Below, piece after piece: positions 11,576-62,852 of a DNA stretch of 64,000 bases (positions are counted from its first letter, which is position 1; each line of letters starts with the position of its first letter). A program made the translations under genes and the position numbers. A model generated the notes under the pieces. It was not told the origin of the DNA, ran no database searches, and saw nothing but the letters and a program-made list of their open reading frames with translations. The stretch covers positions 227,866 through 291,865 of the forward strand of contig JAXRKP010000399.1 in NCBI GenBank assembly GCA_037039925.1. The letters run 5' to 3'. The stretch comes from Doris montereyensis (taxonomy: Eukaryota > Mollusca > Gastropoda > Nudibranchia > Dorididae).

Positions 11576-12099
11576 TGTTCTTAAAAATCTGTTTTCTGAG
11601 AAAGCGTACTGGTAGGTGGCCCGTGGTGTCAGGTGACATGTTCTTAGGCCAAAGTACTGTATATCCTTCCTATCTTGTCTTGAAATCAAACTCTATATAT
11701 ATAACAACTATCTTTTCAAAATGTGTATTATAATTCTCATTTAATAACTTTCATGTTATGCTCTTCCTTCACAGTTCATAGAGAACAACTTTCAAATATT
11801 GCATCAATTAATTGTCATCGTTCCAAAAAGGAAAGAAGAGACAAGAAAAAGAAACTAATCATACAGAAGACTAATTCTGAACTCAACTTAAACATTAACT
11901 ATTTGAGCCAACCTGTTGTTCCGTAATCTGTTGATGCCAACCAGCCAATGAGCCCAGTGCACTAGAAGTTTCAATAAATGTGAAGTCATACTCAATTCTG
12001 TGCGACTGCTTGAAAGAAAGAAAATTGCATGGCCATTGTGATTGGAGCTCATGGAATGATGACAAGAGTATTCATTATGCGTGCTTTATGGGTGGAACC

Positions 12100-12129
12100 T
12101 CAGAATCTTTCTTTTTCAATGAAATTTAC

Positions 12130-12151
<22 letters not shown>
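12100..12151 (-). CDS. candidate exon 10 of the CARD gene (12151-12130), with possible read-through stop
   Basis: The acceptor is a pyrimidine-rich tract ending TTCACCCTGAG before 12151. The donor is AAG|GTAAAT at 12130. The 22-bp exon enters in phase 2, completing an Arg codon with the previous AG, and encodes SPHMEDK, leaving in phase 0. If the donor is not used, translation would continue for nine codons and stop at TGA 12102-12100, giving a possible short terminal exon. No further exon downstream could be supported. Phase agreement is the main argument. Confidence 0.4.
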
Positions 12152-52809
<40,658 letters not shown>

Positions 52810-53511
52810 GGCAGACTGACAAGACTCTCGGTAGCTCTATCTAGAATAAGATATAGGCCCTATATATATATATAGAGAGAGAAATATACAGTTTAGATAT
52901 ACAGTTTAGATATATATAGAGAGAAATATACAGTTTAGATCTCTATTTGATCTAGTTCTATAGAAATCTGGGATGAATCCTATCCTATAGTCTGGCCTCT
53001 TAGATCTTGATTTTAAAATAGTCTAGATTCCATAATAAAACTCATCAGTGTATCAAGATGTAGATTCACTATAACTAGAATCAATGAAATGTTCTCTAGA
53101 CTTCTTTCAGTGTCAACTAATATAGATGACATTTATAAAAAAAAATTTGTGTTGTGGATTTTTTAAAGGTTATGTATGGATCTCTAGATTCTAGATATAG
53201 ATCTAGGGAAGATCTAAGATCTACATTTAGATCTAGATCTACGAATCTACGTGTTGCGTGATTCAAAATTCTAGATCTAGATCTAGATCCATAATCATAT
53301 TATGTTGTTGTTTCCTTTTAGATCTACATTAAAGTTCTTCTAGTGGATCTAGATTCTTAATCTACGGAACGTTTAGAAAAGGACTATTAGAAGATGTTTT
53401 TGTACATTTCAAACACTGGTCTGGACTTTCGAACAGCTCGAGACCCGTAACATTCACGAAATCCAAAACTTCCTGCTTGTAAGAATAAAAACATTTACTG
53501 GCGAAATATGA
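52810..53511. promoter_or_regulatory. presumed 5' UTR/promoter region, AGATCT-rich
   Basis: Immediately upstream of the start codon lie TATATATATATAGAGAGAG (52860-52880) and two copies of an ATATACAGTTTAGAT block. From 52975 to 53360 many copies of TAGATCTAGAT-type palindromic motifs occur. No confident TATA box or transcription start can be assigned, and these motifs may simply be repeats. Confidence 0.3.
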
Positions 53512-53720
53512 CAATAAGTGACAACTCCACTAATAAAGACAGAACAAACACGCGACGTTTCGGGTATAACCCTTCGTCAGACAACAAACGAGAAATATCT
53601 AGAATGTAGATCTAAGTAATACCGGAGATGACTATATTTGTCTCCGGTAATACCTCCGGCATCACACAATGTGATGTCAGAAGAAGCACATAACTTCACT
53701 CCACTGTGGCTCCTTCGTAT
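53512..53720 (-). repeat. interspersed repeat (full copy of the 42.2-kb fragment)
   Basis: Starts AAGTGACAACTCCACTAAT and includes ACGTTTCGGGTATAACCCTT. A hairpin follows: ACCGGAGATGACTATATTTG, with TGTCTCCGGT about 10 bp downstream. GATGTCAGAAGAAGCACA and CACTCCACTGTGGCTCC follow. Its right part, reversed (CACAGTGGAGTGAAGTTATG), resembles the 42-bp minisatellite unit CATAGTGGAGTGAAATC, and its left part borders that array at 42.2 kb. Confidence 0.6.
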
Positions 53721-55559
53721 TATTCTGTCCTTTACTGATGAAACATAACATTATACGTAATCGATTACACACAATTGATGACTATAAAACTCCATAAAAG
53801 AGATGACATTGTCATTATTGTTGACATTCATTTCATGATTTGTCTCCATGACAACAGTGAATCCCACAACTCAGCCTTGACTTAATACAATAACACATTC
53901 AAATCAGGCTGTTAAACATCAATGGGGTCTAATCATCGTCGATAGCAGTACGCGACAGAGAATTATTTCAAGTTTCTTGCTATACATATCTCTCAACCCT
54001 TTGTCATAACCACAAAAGTGTTCTGTAGACAATCTCTTTCTTCAGTTCTGCCTTCACCGTTCCTCTGATGGTTCGGCTGTCTCCTTCCTTTTTTTGTTAT
54101 TGTATTATATAAGCGATTAGCGTATAACTACATTTCATTGCCCTTAACAAGAACAAAATTATACTTGTTTTCACAGTCACTGACACAATATAGTTAATTT
54201 GTATACTTTAGGCCTACAATGTTCATGAACTTTTTTCTCATAATAGAAGGGAAACTGTATGCCCTAATGGATACCGATAAAACGAAGGTACATATAGTAA
54301 TATCGTCAACATAAGTCATGGTTAAGTTTATGACTCGGAGGTGGGTAACCAATGTAAATTCCAATGTCACATGACTTGGGAGAATGAATGCAGGAATGAG
54401 GCATCTTCGAGCCTTGGTTGTTACCTATATCAATTATCCCTTCTATTACAGCAAGACAATGAAATATTTGCTAAAGATAGAATCAACTACGTCTCACTTC
54501 AAAATCAGTAGGTTGATACTCAAGAAGTCAATAATTTATATTTTCAAATTATGAAGAGAGAAGAAACTAAAATCTAGTAATTTGCTTTAGGGGAGAAAAT
54601 GCATTAAACACGATGTAGGCCTGTCGCTTATAATTTTTATTACCCGTTGGAACTCATTATTGATTGCTCTACATTCGCTAACCCTCTGTCACTTGAAATT
54701 TTGCTGGCTCTCATATTAGTTTACCAGGCTCTCTCACCCTGAGAAAACTACATATCACAGACAGGGTAGATTTCAATGAAATAAACTTTAAATCTAGGCT
54801 CTCGTGGAAAATTCAACATAATTTGACACAGCTATTAGTATCGATACCAATATAATTTGTAATAATTCTTGGATTGTTAGAATGGGGAAATCCATGATAC
54901 TATTATGATTGGGGGGGAGCGTTCAGTCATCAATTTCCTTACTTGCAAGGCTGCATGACCTTTAAAATTCAGGGCAAAAAACTGGGATGCATAAACTCCC
55001 ATGGGGCGCGCGAGTCCATTCCAGGAGGTTTGTGGGACATTTCTGAAAGTCAAGATAAAATCTACAGTATACTTTTTCGAAGTGAGTATTCGCATCCTGT
55101 AAGGGGGGTAACTCTTGAAAATATTAATTCTCATATTGAAAATTTTCATTCTCATCCTGTTCATTGTTCATTTTTTCCCAACCCTGCTGACACTTTACTG
55201 ACAGTGACACCGAGCCGACCATTCCTAGCGCTTATCCCATAATGCCGGGGCTGGTGGGACAGCAAGGCAACTACTAGTACTACAGGATGAGAATAACAGT
55301 ATGAAAAAGGAGTAGATAAACTGAATTATCCCCCTTACAGGATGCGAATAACGACAGCCATATTTTTTTTAATGAAATCTGACCATACCCATTGCGACAG
55401 AAAATAAACACTATTGATATTACGATATTCCCTGCACTTCCATAGACTCAACATTTTTATGGTAATATTATAATTTTGTTCATCTGTTGTGACCATTACA
55501 ATGAATTTGATCTTTTATAAAACACCATTATGCATGTTATAGTATGAATCGGGCTCAGG
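53721..55559. other. unassigned sequence upstream of the gene
   Basis: AT-rich. The overlapping open frames at 54877-55242 (95 and 99 residues on opposite strands) contain repeated CATTCTCATCCTGT/CGCATCCTGTAAG motifs. They look like part of a repeat. No domain is recognised. Confidence 0.4.
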
Positions 55560-56245
55560 TCACGTTTTTATAAAGGAGGGGGGGGTTGTTTTACCACAAA
55601 TGGGGCAAAACTCTTTTATTGCACTACTGGAAGGAGCATTTCGTTCCCTTGGCATTCATTCCGTATCAAAGGCTCAGTATCGGTTCTTTCATTTTATACG
55701 ATTTGTTTTAAAAGCCCGAAATTTTGTCTAAAGTATAACAAGCTGGTACTCATTTTAATTACCACAAAATACTATATCCGAAAAATCTACTTTTGATGAA
55801 TTATTATCAATATTAGCTAAGATGGGCCGAATATTATGGAAAACATTCCACGCACCTGTTATAAAAAAAAAATGCCACCCTGACATAACTATAAGTACGC
55901 CTTTAAGGGATCTGGAGCAGTTGAAATAGGATCGACATGAAGTATTTGATAGCCTCTCATGATTGTATGATGGTTCAAAGTATTATATGATTATTCAATA
56001 GATTTATATGCAAAAAAACATTCAAATAACGTAAAAAATTGTTAAAAATGCGATTTTCTCAAAATGTTACTTATTGGCAGTGATATGCGATCTATTTTTC
56101 TTTTATTTAATGTCCGATTGCCCCCCCCTCCAAATTTGGTATATAACCTCTATAACGCAAAAAATAATTTCACCCGGTAGCTTTTTTCGATATAAAAAAA
56201 TTCATAAAATGAAAACTGTTTCATTTATCAAAAAATAGCTATTGG
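55560..56245 (+). repeat. about 700-bp interspersed repeat, copy 2
   Basis: Colinear with 6640-7345: ACCACAAATGGGGCAAA, TTATTGCACTACTGGAAGG, CGAAATTTTGTCTAAAGTAT, CAGTGATATGCGATCTA and CAAATTTGGTATATAACC. Several indels distinguish the two. Same orientation in both. Confidence 0.65.
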
Positions 56246-57126
56246 GTACAGATAGACATTGTACTGAATAACATGTGTGCAAAGTTATAGCCACATTTGT
56301 TTATAACGGAAAAAGCCTATTTAAAATGAATTGTTGTTATAATTTTTGCAATGGAAATCTAAGCTGGCGGCGTTCGCTTGGCAACCATAATATAATAAAA
56401 AACTATAATAATACCTTTTTCAGCTGATTTAGACATGCTGAGTACAATGGTAGTGGTTAAAATTATCGGTATCAAATAATTGTTAAAACATGCTCAGGAC
56501 CCCCCCCTTTCCCTTAAAAGATTGGGGTTCCAGTTCGTGGAGACCCTTGACATCCACAGGGAGTTCACGGGGGGGGGGGGGGGGGGATAAAGTAAGGAAA
56601 CTCCTGTCATAAGCCTACAGCCTACATCATAACAAGTTGATTTGTGACTGCTGACACATACATTTTTTTACCAAGCATTACCTTACTGCCTGTCAAGGCA
56701 TTTGGTGACAAAACACCGCCCTGGTTCTATGATGTGCTCTCGAGTTATTCAGTAGGCATACGTAATTATGAATACATAACCCCTCCCCTCCCCCCCCCAC
56801 CCCACCAATAGAAGCAAGACGTAATAAATCAGATATATAATATCTCAAATTATGTGATTTTAGGGCCTAATGTTTGGCACTCTCTGGTCTGATGAAGCAT
56901 TAACTCTTGTCCGGCGGGTCCCTGTTAATTTGTTTACTGCTTAATGCTGCCACACCTACGCTGACGCCGGGGTTTCGTGAATCCTAAGAGTTATGCAAAT
57001 GGCATTGCTTGTAAAAGATGAAGGGACACGGCTGAATGACAAAATCCTGTTCTAAATTTCATAGATGTGTTTAATTTATAGAATGAAATAAAGTAGGGGC
57101 CTAGTAGACGTATCAGTGTTGGAGTA
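56246..57126. other. unassigned sequence with homopolymer runs
   Basis: An 18-base G run lies at 56569-56586, and C-rich patches occur at 56500 and 56788-56800. No gene or repeat recognised. Confidence 0.5.
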
Positions 57127-57349
57127 ATAAATTCAATTCAAATCAATTCAATTCAATTCAAATAAATTCAATTCAATTCAATTCAATTCAATTCATATCA
57201 ATTCAATTCAAATCAATTCAATTCAATTCTATTCAAATCAATTCAATTCAATTCAATTCAATTCAAATCAATTCAATTCAATTCAATTCAATTCAAATCA
57301 ATTCGATTCAATTCAATTCAATTCAATTCAATTCAATTCAATTCAAATA
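57127..57349. repeat. (ATTCA)n pentanucleotide array, LINE tail
   Basis: ATTCA units with interspersed AAATC variants, about 220 bp. It directly follows the AATAAAGTATTTGAATTGAA 3' end of the minus-strand LINE, so it is the expanded tail of that insertion. Confidence 0.92.
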
Positions 57350-58267
57350 CTTTATTTCATCCATGAGGGAAATTTTGTTTTCAGACGTGTAAAAATGAAT
57401 AGAAGTATAAGTAAATGAATCATGTAAATGGACATAAGAATTAACGTGTTCATGTGCACAACATGTATAATAAAAATAAAAAAAAAGTAATAGATACATA
57501 TCCCATTTTAAAAGTTATTACGTATCGTATCACATATTCCGATATAAATAATAATTATGGTAAAAAAAACCATCTTTCGTCTTCAAATTATCTCTAGAAT
57601 TTTCATTCACTTTAACTTTATAGTTTGTATTATTTAATAGTTTTATGCTTGTCGGTAAAAAATAATTTAGATGTCTTTCAGTTTTAATCTTAATAGAGAT
57701 AAATTCATCGGGCCTTTTTTATATCTTGATTTAACTATATTGGTAAATAAAAGGTATTTATGGTCGTCTTTTATCAATAATATTTTCTTGAAGTATTTCT
57801 AACAAAGATATCATCGTTGAGAATAACATCCTTTGTGAATCTAGCTGCCGTTTTGATTAATATATCCAATTTCATTTTGTCTTCTTTCTGACTGTTTCCT
57901 CCCCAACAAGTGATAGAAAAAAGATAAAATTCTCTCTATAACTGATCTATAAAAAAGAGTTATTAATACTTTATCTACATTGAACTGACTCAGCTTCCTA
58001 ACAAAATATAAGCGCTTGTTCGCTTTAGCTTTTATGTTATTTACATGATTTTTCCAGTTGAGTTTATCGTCAATGATAACTCCGAGTTATTTGTAATTAG
58101 AAACGTGTTCGATAGTTTGATTTTTTATGTCTAGGGGCGAGATTACATTATTTTTCATTCTGAAACCAATCATCATTTCCTTGGTCTTTTTAACATTTAA
58201 ATTGAGGTGGCTCGTATCACACCTCTGGACAAACTTTAAAACTTCTGATCTGTATACATTTTCATTG

Positions 58268-58468
58268 TTATTGGTAATAACCCATGAGAATGGTCTCATC
58301 AGCAAATTTTAAAAGTGGATTTTGGTTTACCATTGAGCTCCTGCAATCATTTGTATATAATGTGAATAAGACAGGTGAGAGGATACAGCCTTGAGGTGCA
58401 CCAGTGTTTGTAATTAAGTTGTTTGAGTGTTTACCATTTGCAAGGACAAATTGTGACCTATCTCTCAA
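58268..58468 (-). pseudogene. CR1/Rex1-like RT core fragment
   Basis: Contains GAPQGCILSPVLFTLYTNDC and LLKFADETILMG. The second catalytic Asp is replaced by Glu (FADE), which would be expected to abolish or strongly reduce polymerase activity. Flanked by frame breaks. Confidence 0.85.
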
Positions 58469-59815
58469 AAACTCTAAAATCTAGGCAATTAAGTACTTAT
58501 TGATGCTCATTTGACATAATTTCTCTACAAGAAGATGTGGTTGAATGGTATTTAACGCAGAAGAAAAATCAACAAACAAGATTCTTAATAATTGCTAGTC
58601 CCATCTAAGTATTTATAGACATTGTTTGAAAAAACAAGGAGGGCATCATCGACGGTACGTTTTGACTGATAGACAAATTGGAAAGAGTCAACAAAGAGTA
58701 ATATTTGTTTATTCATATGGTTTGAATAATTTGTTCAAATCATTTCATGATAATTGATGTCAAAGCAACAAGTCTTAAATCATTTAACGAAGTAACACTG
58801 TCTTTCTTGGGTACAGGAATACTTTGTGAAGTTTTCCAAATGTTGGGAATTGAGCATGCTAAAACAGACAAATTGAAAATATATGTATATATCTGACATC
58901 ATTGAAATGCAGAGGTTTTTAAAACTTTACCAGTCACCTCATCTGGGCCCTTTGCCTTGGTCATGTTTATATTTAGAAATGCATGTTTTGTTTCTTCTTC
59001 ACTTATTTCAAAATATTCATCCACAGTTTTACTTGCATTCAGTAACATCATCGCAGCCATCATTTCCTTGCTAAAGTCGGTCGCATCAAAACGGGAATAC
59101 AATTTGTTTAATTAATTTAGGTTTAAATTTTCTGAAAGAGATGACTTTCCTTTAGAATAGCTCGGTATTTTTATAATGTCAGTCCATGTTTCTTTTACAT
59201 TACCATGTCTAAAATACTGCTCGATCTTTATCTTATAGCTTTCTTCACTTTTCTCAATTTCCTTAAGTTCTTTTTGTTTAATTTTCAGGGCATCTTTGTC
59301 ACCTTAAATGAATATAAACTTCTTCTCATTTATGCTTTTTAAGATCGTTTGGGACCCAGGGTTTATCATTTGGGTAACAGAAAATTTCTTTCCCCTCGGT
59401 AAGGTTATTGATACAAAAATTGATATACCCAGTGACACAATCATTCAAGTCGTCAACACTCTCGCATCTATCCACAAACACACTCCAGTCGGTACAATGA
59501 AAACAACATTGCAGTTCATCCAACGCTCTCTCATTCAAAACTTGTACACACTTTCAGACTGGTTTGGTTTTGTTTGATAACAGGTCGATACTTAGGTAAT
59601 AACAATACCATATTATGGTCAGATGCACCAATTGGAGCATGTGAATTGGAGCATTTAAAAGAACGTTTCACATTACAGAAAAATAAATCTAGTCGGAAAG
59701 TCGACGAATTGATACAGTCCTGGCAAATAAATGTTTTTCGATGTTAATGCAATCTGGGGACTTAGATGCAAAACTGTTTATGTGGTTGTATAGTACATCG
59801 TTCGCACTGTTCACG

Positions 59816-60043
59816 TTAGCGTCGTGTTAGCGTCTGAATATATACATTTGTAATGTTAACTTTTGAAAAATCTCGAGGCAGGTAATAGGGCCGAAGTGAA
59901 AGAGTGAGAAACTCGATGTCTTCGTTTGCTTCACTCTTCACCAATGTTATGTTATTTTTGTGGCACCATTTATTGTTCACATAGGTGCACGCACTTCCTC
60001 CGCACTTCTTGCCCAACGTCACGTATCTATCACTTCTGTACAA
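59816..60043 (-). pseudogene. CR1/Rex1-like endonuclease fragment
   Basis: Contains LYRSDRYVTLGKKCGGSACT-type endonuclease motif (R-x-D-R...G-G-x-x-x-Y-V) and FLTLSLRPYYLPRDF. The upstream T-E-T-W block lies in another frame at about 60110, so a frameshift separates them. Confidence 0.8.
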
Positions 60044-60290
60044 TGAAAACTATTCAATGTCAAAACATGGTGAGGGTGTCTCCTTTGTTAGCCACGTTTC
60101 TGTAAGCATGATTATAGAAGCTTGGCGGTAGTCTGAGTTGAATTTAGTTAGTGAACATAAATTGTGTTGGTGGTGGATGGTACATTGCCTGTTACGACTG
60201 AAGGGATGAATGGCCGAAATGAACGCTTACTGTAGTTAACTTTAACGCCTCCCTTCCTCCCCCTTTTTCTTCGTCTGGTAAATACATTTG

Positions 60291-61050
60291 GTAGAGAAGA
60301 GAGTTGAAAAATTATGGTTGTCCGGGCAAAGCGATTTCAAAATGGCAGCAGTTGTGAAAACAGACGTCAAAATGATCAGGTTTTGTTTCCCCCCCCTCCC
60401 CCTCTATATCCTAAGCTTGTGCGTGTGTTTACATACACATTGACGCGCAACGCCTCTTATATCACACAGCGATGGGCCGAAGCGACGGGCAGTGTTGGCA
60501 GAAACCATGTGACCTCGATGTTGCCCCATTTAGCGATTAACCGCCAATATACGGATTTTTACTGCCATCTTCTCAGTCAGTGTTAGGGTAATTTACGTCA
60601 AAATTTTGACTGTTTTTACCTACCCTCGCCTACAAAATATTTTGTAAAAAAAAATATTGTACGTCATATGGACATTTTTCTGTAATAAACTTGTAGATAA
60701 ATGATCGTTCTACCCGAATATGCAAAAAACAGAAAATCAACCTTTTGGTCCCAAACTCGCGTCGAGGTGGCGCCCCCCCCCCCACCCCTCCTTAAAACGT
60801 CGAATTCTAGTAAATTTGTGGAGTGTAAACCTTTGAGTTTGCGTCTTAGAAATCTTGAAAATAATATGTTCTTTGGATAATATGTAACGTAAATATTTCA
60901 TTTGTTGTGGAGCCTAGATGACTTGTAAGTTTGTCACATGGAAATTTTGTATGTACCTTGGAAATCTAAAACTTTTGCAGTTTGGACTTTACAGCCCGCA
61001 AATGCTTAGTAAGTGTTTAGCATGGAAATCATGCAAGTTGACGGCTTGGA
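60291..61050. other. unassigned sequence
   Basis: An open frame at 60314-60586 on the plus strand is followed by C-rich runs (60388-60405, 60773-60785). Repeated TTTGGA/TTGGAA motifs begin near 60960. No family recognised. Confidence 0.4.
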
Positions 61051-61174
61051 TTGGAAGTTTGACAGTTACGTAACGTGGATAATTGCTGTTGGAAGTTTGA
61101 CAGTTACGTAACGTGGATAATTGCTGTTGGAAGTTTGACAGTTACGTAACGTGGATAATTGCTGTTGGAAGTTT
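61051..61174. repeat. 38-bp tandem repeat, three copies
   Basis: The unit starts TTGGAAGTTTGACAGTTACG and contains the palindrome ACGTAACGT-like TTACGTAACG. Copies 61051, 61089 and 61127 are identical, with a partial fourth at 61165. Confidence 0.95.
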
Positions 61175-62164
61175 ATAGCAAGGACATATTGTATTACGTG
61201 TGTTGGAAATGTAACACTGGTAACAGGCAATCATTTGTTGATTTGTAGCTTTGCAATCAAATTAGTTTTTAGGTTGGAATTTTATACGTTTTGTTGTGTG
61301 GAAGTGTGATAAATCTGAAGTTTGGACATTTTGAACCTTTAAGGTCGTGAAGGTATGCATACGTGTTTTGGAAATCCTATACATTTACAGATTAGAAAAA
61401 CTTCAAAATTGTTGCTTACGTTTTGAATGCGTGTATCATTTAGTAGTCAAGCAGATTTGCAACTTTGAAATCGAGTAAGTTTTGTGGATCACACAAAATC
61501 TACATTTATCCAAATCCACCTATTTATCGATTTTTTTCAACAGTAGAATCAATAAATTAAATCCAATTCTAAGTCTGAAATGAGTTTATCCCCGCTAGGA
61601 GTCTGTTTAAATGGGCCATGCTAACAAACGGTGTGGTACGTATCTTGTTACATCGCGTTTCACGCATGGACAGCCAATAGGAGTCTTTAACACTGTCTGG
61701 ACGTTGTGCTTACCTCGCACGTAAGGAGGTGGGGTTCCAGTCTCAACTGGGGCATTTATTTACTCAATTACTAAAGTCTAAATCTGTTGGGTTTTTATTT
61801 ATTTTTTTGCATTGCATAGTTAAACCAGCTCGATAATCTCGGGCTAACTTGTTCTAGCACAATGTCTTGACGAATTACAGTAGACATATTTGACAAACAG
61901 CGCAATGTACAACAACATAGATGAACAAACAAACAAACAATCAAACAAATCAATAAAGAAAATTACTCTCGGGTCATCTCGTTTAATGTGAGATTCTCGC
62001 TCACCGTCTCATAAAAGCTTCAATTAGCATAAACACCATCCCGATACCCACACATTTATTGCAGTTGTCATTAACGACGTCATACACTACAAGTGCCCTC
62101 TGTCATTATTGTTGTTATAAGTCGTACAACAACAAAACAATCCGCAGTGGCAGTAGGAATAGTA
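61175..62164. other. unassigned sequence
   Basis: Recurrent GGAA(A/G)T-type motifs up to about 61400 may be decayed outliers of the 38-bp repeat. The remainder is unique. ACAAACAAACAAACAA lies near 61922-61945. Confidence 0.45.
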
Positions 62165-62171
62165 TTGTAGC

Positions 62172-62232
<61 letters not shown>

Positions 62233-62365
62233 CTAGTAGTAGTAGTAGTAGTAGTAGTAGTGATGGTGGTGGTGGTGGTGGTAGCATCAGTTGTAGTAGT
62301 AGTAGTAGTAGTAGTAGTAGTGATGGTGGTGGTGGTGGTGGTAGCAGCAGTTGTAGTAGTAATAA

Positions 62366-62401
<36 letters not shown>

Positions 62402-62408
62402 CAGCAGC

Positions 62409-62442
<34 letters not shown>

Positions 62443-62476
62443 ATAGTAGTAGTAGTAGTAGTAGTAGTAATCATTA
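62165..62476. repeat. (GTA)n microsatellite with GTG and GCA blocks
   Basis: AGT/GTA triplets for about 310 bp. A 60-bp block (GATGGTGGTGGTGGTGGTAG) occurs twice, at 62261 and 62321, showing internal duplication. Val- or Thr-repeat open frames are artefacts. Confidence 0.96.

Positions 62477-62852
<376 letters not shown>

Larger units (their letters stand above)
8362..11659. mobile_element. 3.3-kb pogo-like element with nested insertions
   Basis: The left end reads CAGTACATGCGGCCTAAGAA then CACAC. The right end on the other strand reads CAGTACTTTGGCCTAAGAAC then ATGTC. TA flanks both, at 8360-8361 and 11660-11661. Inside lie a LINE fragment (9374-10050), a SINE (10074-10340) and a 21-bp minisatellite. 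Without the LINE and SINE about 2.35 kb remains, enough for a former transposase. The only longish frame, minus 8409-8672, has no DDE motif I can recognise. It may be an ancient autonomous copy or a chance pairing of ends. Confidence 0.55.
57350..60290 (-). mobile_element. CR1/Rex1-like LINE, minus strand, decayed
   Basis: Minus-strand order is as follows. Endonuclease start at about 60130-60060 (IIMLTETWLTKETPSP), then LYRSDRYVTLGKKCGGSACT and ending RPYYLPRDFSKVNITNVYI (60043-59816). Linker with DWSVFVDRCESVDDL and YPNDKPWVPNDLKKHK (59538-59326). RT entry EYFEISEEETKHAFLNIN and KAKGPDEVTGKVLK (59102-58899). RT core TNTGAPQGCILSPVLFTLYT and LKFADETILMGYYQ (58468-58268). Then LNVKKTKEMMIGFR (58305-58087). 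The 3' UTR ends AATAAAGTATTTGAATTGAA. Catalytic F-A-D-D reads F-A-D-E. Many frame breaks. The N-A-P-Q-G-C-type motif and tail favour Rex1 within CR1. Confidence 0.85.

Noticed and set aside
54877..55242. Overlapping 95- and 99-residue frames as a small gene
   Set aside because: They overlap on opposite strands, contain repeated GAGAATGAAAATT/CATCCTGT-like motifs and show no domain. More likely part of a repeat.
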